Shown here: positions 60,660 to 64,000 of the stretch, in pieces
Position numbering within the stretch: the stretch's first letter is position 1
Layout: each line of letters begins with the position of its first letter
Origin: Phytophthora sp. 'mugwort'
Lineage: Eukaryota > Oomycota > Peronosporomycetes > Peronosporales > Peronosporaceae
Reading direction: 5' to 3'
Length of the DNA stretch: 64,000 nucleotides
NCBI GenBank assembly: GCA_033558025.1
Contig: JAUCEF010000014.1
Span: 4,030,001-4,094,000 of the forward strand
Made by a program: the position numbers and the translations under genes
Notes under the pieces: model-generated
Seen by the model: only the letters and a program-made list of their open reading frames with translations
Told to the model about the DNA's origin: nothing
The model's database searches: none

Positions 60660-62113
60660 ATGAGTGGATTGCCACCTTTACGCATATGATCGTTGTGTAG
60701 TTGTCGATGAAAGTCAAGTTTCCGTTCGATTGTAGTACGAATATACGTATGCTTAGCGTTTGTATGATGAGTTAATGCGTTTGGGGGGCTATGTGTCTTA
60801 GTTACGTCATTGAAGAATTCACGTTTAAGTAAAAGGAATTATTTATTTATATTCCTGTTTGTAGGCAGCAGTACAATGGTAGTTCAGGGGTGCTCTCGTC
60901 AATGATGAGCAAATGGTTATAATCTCGAGTGGTTTGTTCAGGTAACAATCAATACCCAGCTACAAACTCCAAATTGAAGTTGATGAGTTCACATGAGAAC
61001 TACAACAAAAATAAAATCATTATTGAGCATTTTCAGTCTTGACACTGTTCTCTATTTGATGGATCCGTACAAGTGAGTATAATGCAGTTGACCGGCTATA
61101 CCATCGTATCGTCAGCTGCAGTATGAACATTGATGGTAAGTTGTAGTAGAAACCACAATGCCAGATCTTCCTGAGCAAGGTATAGTATGCACGTCTACTT
61201 GGTATACGTGTATGCCAACGCGAATGCTGGTGCGAAAACCGGAACAACAGTTCTACCTCTCAGAAGCCATATCGCAAGCTTCGCTCGGACGAAGGAGCTT
61301 GCTCACAAGTGCTGCGAGACGGTTTCTTGTAGCGTTTTTTTTCGTCGTTGTTTAGTAGGGTACCGATACGCTGTCGTTGTTAGTAAGATTTATTGCTAAC
61401 TAGTTCTATTGACTTAACACAGCGAAGAACATGGCAAACCTGGATCCCTAGCGTTTGCTTAAGATATTTATAGCATTCCTCTAAACTCGGAAGGAGGCTT
61501 TCAGCATGCAGTACGGCATGCTTATCTGGACTTGGCCCAAACTACTTACATTTATGAGAGTCCGCAACATAAACAGCTGTAGGACACCTGGCCATGATAC
61601 GCGCAAGGATGCGTCGTGAATCCATTCGAACGGCGAAAAGGTGACCACATTTCATAGAGTGGACACCACTATGCAGTGGCCCACTGTCTGTCTGTTCTCA
61701 TTAAATGCATGACGACTACCGGATAAGACAGTTCATTTCCTGCCAGATGGCTCTCATTCGTCGAGCTAGTCGCCGACTCGCCGTTGTCATGCCCGCAGTC
61801 ACGGGCACGAGCGATAAAACTCGTAGCAGTCCACACCTCCACTATATACGGCATCGCTCGTACATCATATAAATATCTCATCGGTGACTCACGCTAAATT
61901 GAAACCGCGCTTGCCGGCACCTCACCGCTCCTCAATGACATACGCTTCCACCATCTTTACCGTTCCCTTTCCCCCGCGCAATGCACCTCACGCGCGCAGC
62001 CCAGCTAGTTATTTTGATTCATAATCGATTCTACCCTGTGCAGCTCGCACTACAGCAGACTACAGTGCACAGAACAAGATCGCTTTCGTCGTTTCTGCTT
62101 CAGCCCCTCAATT
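60660..62113. other. Intergenic region between the two secreted-protein genes
   Basis: No gene recognised. Short frames around 61,158-61,399 and 61,669-61,881 have no features. A clear Inr before the second gene was not found. Confidence 0.4.
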
Positions 62114-62755
62114 ATGTTCGTCAGTAACAAGATCGTCGCGCTGCTCCTCGTCGTTGTGGCTGTCTCAGGTGGTGCTCACGCCGAGCAAGAGGCGACCGAG
62201 ACGTACGGTGGTGGTGGTCTCCCCGATTTGAGCGGCGGTGGTATGTCTGGCCTCACCAAGATGATTCCTCGTCTGAGCAGAACCGGAACCAGCAGTGGGT
62301 TTTCGGCCATGAATGACGGTCTGTCAAGCCTCAGCAAAACAATACCGGGCACCGGCGCTGCTGGGACTAGCAGTGGTCTGTTGGGAGTGGGAGGTGGTTT
62401 CTCAAGTTTTAGCAACATGATCCCTGGCATGGGTGGCACAGGGACGAGTGGGGGTCTCTCTGGTCTCAGCAAGATGATTCCTGGTGCTGGAGGCAGTACT
62501 GGAGCGGGGGGATACGGACCAGGAACAGTTCACGCACCTAGCTCTGGTGTCACCGCGACTAGAACTGGCACCGGCACCGGAGCTTCTGGAACGACGAACA
62601 CAGGAGCGGGTGCTTCCGATACGGCTTGGACTTTAGGAGACACTGCGACAACGACGAACAGTGGCACAACCGGTTCGACTAAGACCTCCACCCCTGGTAC
62701 GTCTGGAGCAGGAGCGTCCTTTCCAAAGAGGCACCGTAGCCTTCGCTCGGAATAG
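62114..62755 (+). CDS. Secreted Gly/Ser/Thr-rich repeat protein, paralogue
   Basis: 213 residues, ATG at 62,114. Signal peptide MFVSNKIVALLLVVVAVSGG.. with cleavage after residue 23 (AHA/EQEA), the same length and context as in the gene at 59,847. The mature part has four diverged modules: MSGLTKMIPRL, LSSLSKTIPGT, FSSFSNMIPGM and LSGLSKMIPGA. It then has PGTVHAPS, a Thr/Gly-rich tail and the end KRHRSLRSE with RSLR (208-211). There is no Cys in the mature chain. The two genes lie head to tail 1.45 kb apart and surely arose by tandem duplication. The older, diverged modules here contrast with identical modules in the first gene. Confidence 0.85.
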   Translation: MFVSNKIVALLLVVVAVSGGAHAEQEATETYGGGGLPDLSGGGMSGLTKMIPRLSRTGTSSGFSAMNDGLSSLSKTIPGTGAAGTSSGLLGVGGGFSSFSNMIPGMGGTGTSGGLSGLSKMIPGAGGSTGAGGYGPGTVHAPSSGVTATRTGTGTGASGTTNTGAGASDTAWTLGDTATTTNSGTTGSTKTSTPGTSGAGASFPKRHRSLRSE

Positions 62756-63359
62756 TTTACTACGTCCGAAGTGAGCTTGAGCGTCTCCTCAACCGGGGGG
62801 GGGAGTTCTCAAGCATCTTGTCCTTTCAGTGAGTATCATGTTACTTTTGTTCAGAAAAATATGAAAGCTCTGTCGTAGAATGAATGTGTGGATGTTAAGA
62901 GATACTTTTGGTTTAGCAAAACTTTTAAGTAGTGTACGGTGCTGCTCCCTAAACATTGAAAATTGGATACAAAAGATCTCTAACTAACACCCGGTGGCAG
63001 TGTATTTGAGTCGACAAGCAGAGGCCAACTGGCACCGATTAACCCCCGAAACCCGAAGGCCTGTATCAGGCATGTTAACTGATGTTGTATCAGGCACGTT
63101 AAGGAATTTTACACTTCCTTTTTGTATTGACACATACAATGATCAAGTTAATTAAGGGCTGGGTTATTCCCGTTCTTCCTGCACGGGGGTGCATAGACGT
63201 ACGGCTAGCTTGATTTTTGTTTTCTCAAAAAATAAGATCTCACAGAGGTCAGTGTGGTACACATAAGGGAATAAAGGATTGGAGGTGTATTTGTGCGCCT
63301 ACCGTTTTGAGCTCATTCGAGATTTCCCCCCGCCGCAGCTCAAGTCGTCCATTTCGTGG
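62756..63359. other. Intergenic region
   Basis: Nothing supportable. A G9 run is at about 62,797, and the words TGTATCAGGCA(C/T)GTTAA are repeated at about 63,061 and 63,087. Confidence 0.35.
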
Positions 63360-63584
63360 AGCATGGCGTTCCAGGCTCGATGGAGAGAGCTAAAGCGCGT
63401 AGGCTGGACTTCGAGACGCCCCGCAGGACTATCAAATGACTTCTCTTATATCAAGCGGGGCAAGACCAAGAACGGAATGCGTGGTGACGAATTGTGTGTT
63501 ATTAGCGGAACGAAATCGCAGCGGGGCCGGAAGTCGCTGCACCGCGCGTTGGGAGACCGCCCGGGTCGCCATGTACGCATTTGA
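63360..63584 (+). pseudogene. Transposon-associated N-terminal fragment
   Basis: The frame from the ATG at 63,364 reads MAFQARWRELKRVGWTSRRP and AGLSNDFSYIKRGKTKNGMR GDE. The pattern W(R/K)xLKxxGWTxxRPxGLSNDFxYIKxGKT is familiar as the N-terminal region of transposon proteins repeated in oomycete genomes, possibly PiggyBac-type. It stops at 63,584 without a catalytic part. The family assignment is from memory of the pattern only. Confidence 0.4.
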
Positions 63585-64000
63585 CGATTTGCCCGTATGA
63601 TACACGTTATGGGTCTAATATTATCGTGTATGGTACAGATAATTCGGATGATCCCGATCAAACCCACACCGGCGCAGAGCTTGAGAGTATGACACCTACA
63701 GGTACGATGCTGTAGAGACTCAATTCGCTTGGGGGTGATGCTGACATTCTTGAAATTCGCCGCAAGCGCTCCCGAGTCCCCGATTTCAAGCCACAACCTC
63801 ATTGCCATTTCACCCCACGTGGTGAACGATTCAAGCGGCTCAAGCATGCGCAAGGAAGGTATGGACACGAGCGACGACTCTAACGGTATGGATTGCGTGG
63901 TAAACACTAATATTGGTCAGTACTAACTTACACTGGCTTGAATACTTGGTAGAAACTCCATCACGAAGCAATTCAGCAATCTCTTTGACTCAGCCGAGTC
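63585..64000. other. Window end, decayed sequence
   Basis: The plus strand at about 63,760-63,930 has basic coding-like sequence with stops that may continue the transposon fragment upstream. Nothing is identifiable. Confidence 0.25.

Noticed and set aside
1..64000. tRNA or rRNA genes
   Set aside because: No convincing cloverleaf or rRNA-like stretch was noticed by eye; a covariance-model scan would decide.

Overview
The window reads as a stretch of a Phytophthora-like oomycete nuclear genome. The evidence is: intron-poor genes, short introns of about 60-70 bp with GT..AG borders, a canonical oomycete initiator plus flanking element upstream of one gene, an ankyrin pseudogene of a type common in oomycetes, and heavily decayed Ty3/gypsy, pogo/Tigger, Tc1/mariner, PiggyBac and Ulp1-protease-bearing transposons. 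No rRNA, tRNA or CRISPR array was recognised. The species cannot be fixed from the sequence.

Layout. 1-20,700 is a transposon graveyard: a helix-turn-helix fragment and a Ulp1/C48 peptidase fragment (1-2,060), a gypsy gag fragment (about 5,270-5,560), a GATC-dense repeat (7,936-8,620), a pogo-type transposase fragment (minus strand, about 9,480), a full-order but broken gypsy pol (13,078-16,130, plus), a pogo/Tigger transposase pseudogene directly behind it (16,270-17,504) and an ankyrin-repeat pseudogene (minus, 18,714-20,664). 21,560-44,060 is a compact gene island with six intact genes: a ubiquitin-like/Tudor-knot protein, a four-GAF-domain protein carrying an NKFDE cyclic-nucleotide motif, a CocE/NonD-type alpha/beta hydrolase whose nucleophile position is Gly, an LRR plus four-EF-hand protein, an eIF4B-like/W2-domain protein and an INPP4-type phosphoinositide phosphatase. 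A decayed isochorismatase/nicotinamidase-like gene sits in the middle. 44,060-58,935 is again repeat-rich: a pogo remnant, a gypsy element whose RNaseH-tail/integrase block is inverted in place, and a dynein heavy chain pseudogene split by a 5.6-kb PiggyBac element with TTAA target duplication; that element itself carries a Tc1/mariner-type insertion. 59,744-62,755 holds two related secreted Gly/Ser/Thr-rich repeat proteins, followed by more transposon debris.

How the pieces relate. The island genes point to housekeeping and signalling (cyclic nucleotide sensing, calcium sensing, phosphoinositide turnover, translation) and show no common pathway. The tandem secreted pair is the most lineage-specific material: same signal peptide length and cleavage context, a repeated Ser-Leu-(Thr/Ser)-Lys-Met-Ile-Pro-Gly module, a Thr/Gly tail, and an RxLR tetrapeptide at the extreme C-terminus of both. 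Functions are inferred from motifs read by eye; no database search was possible.
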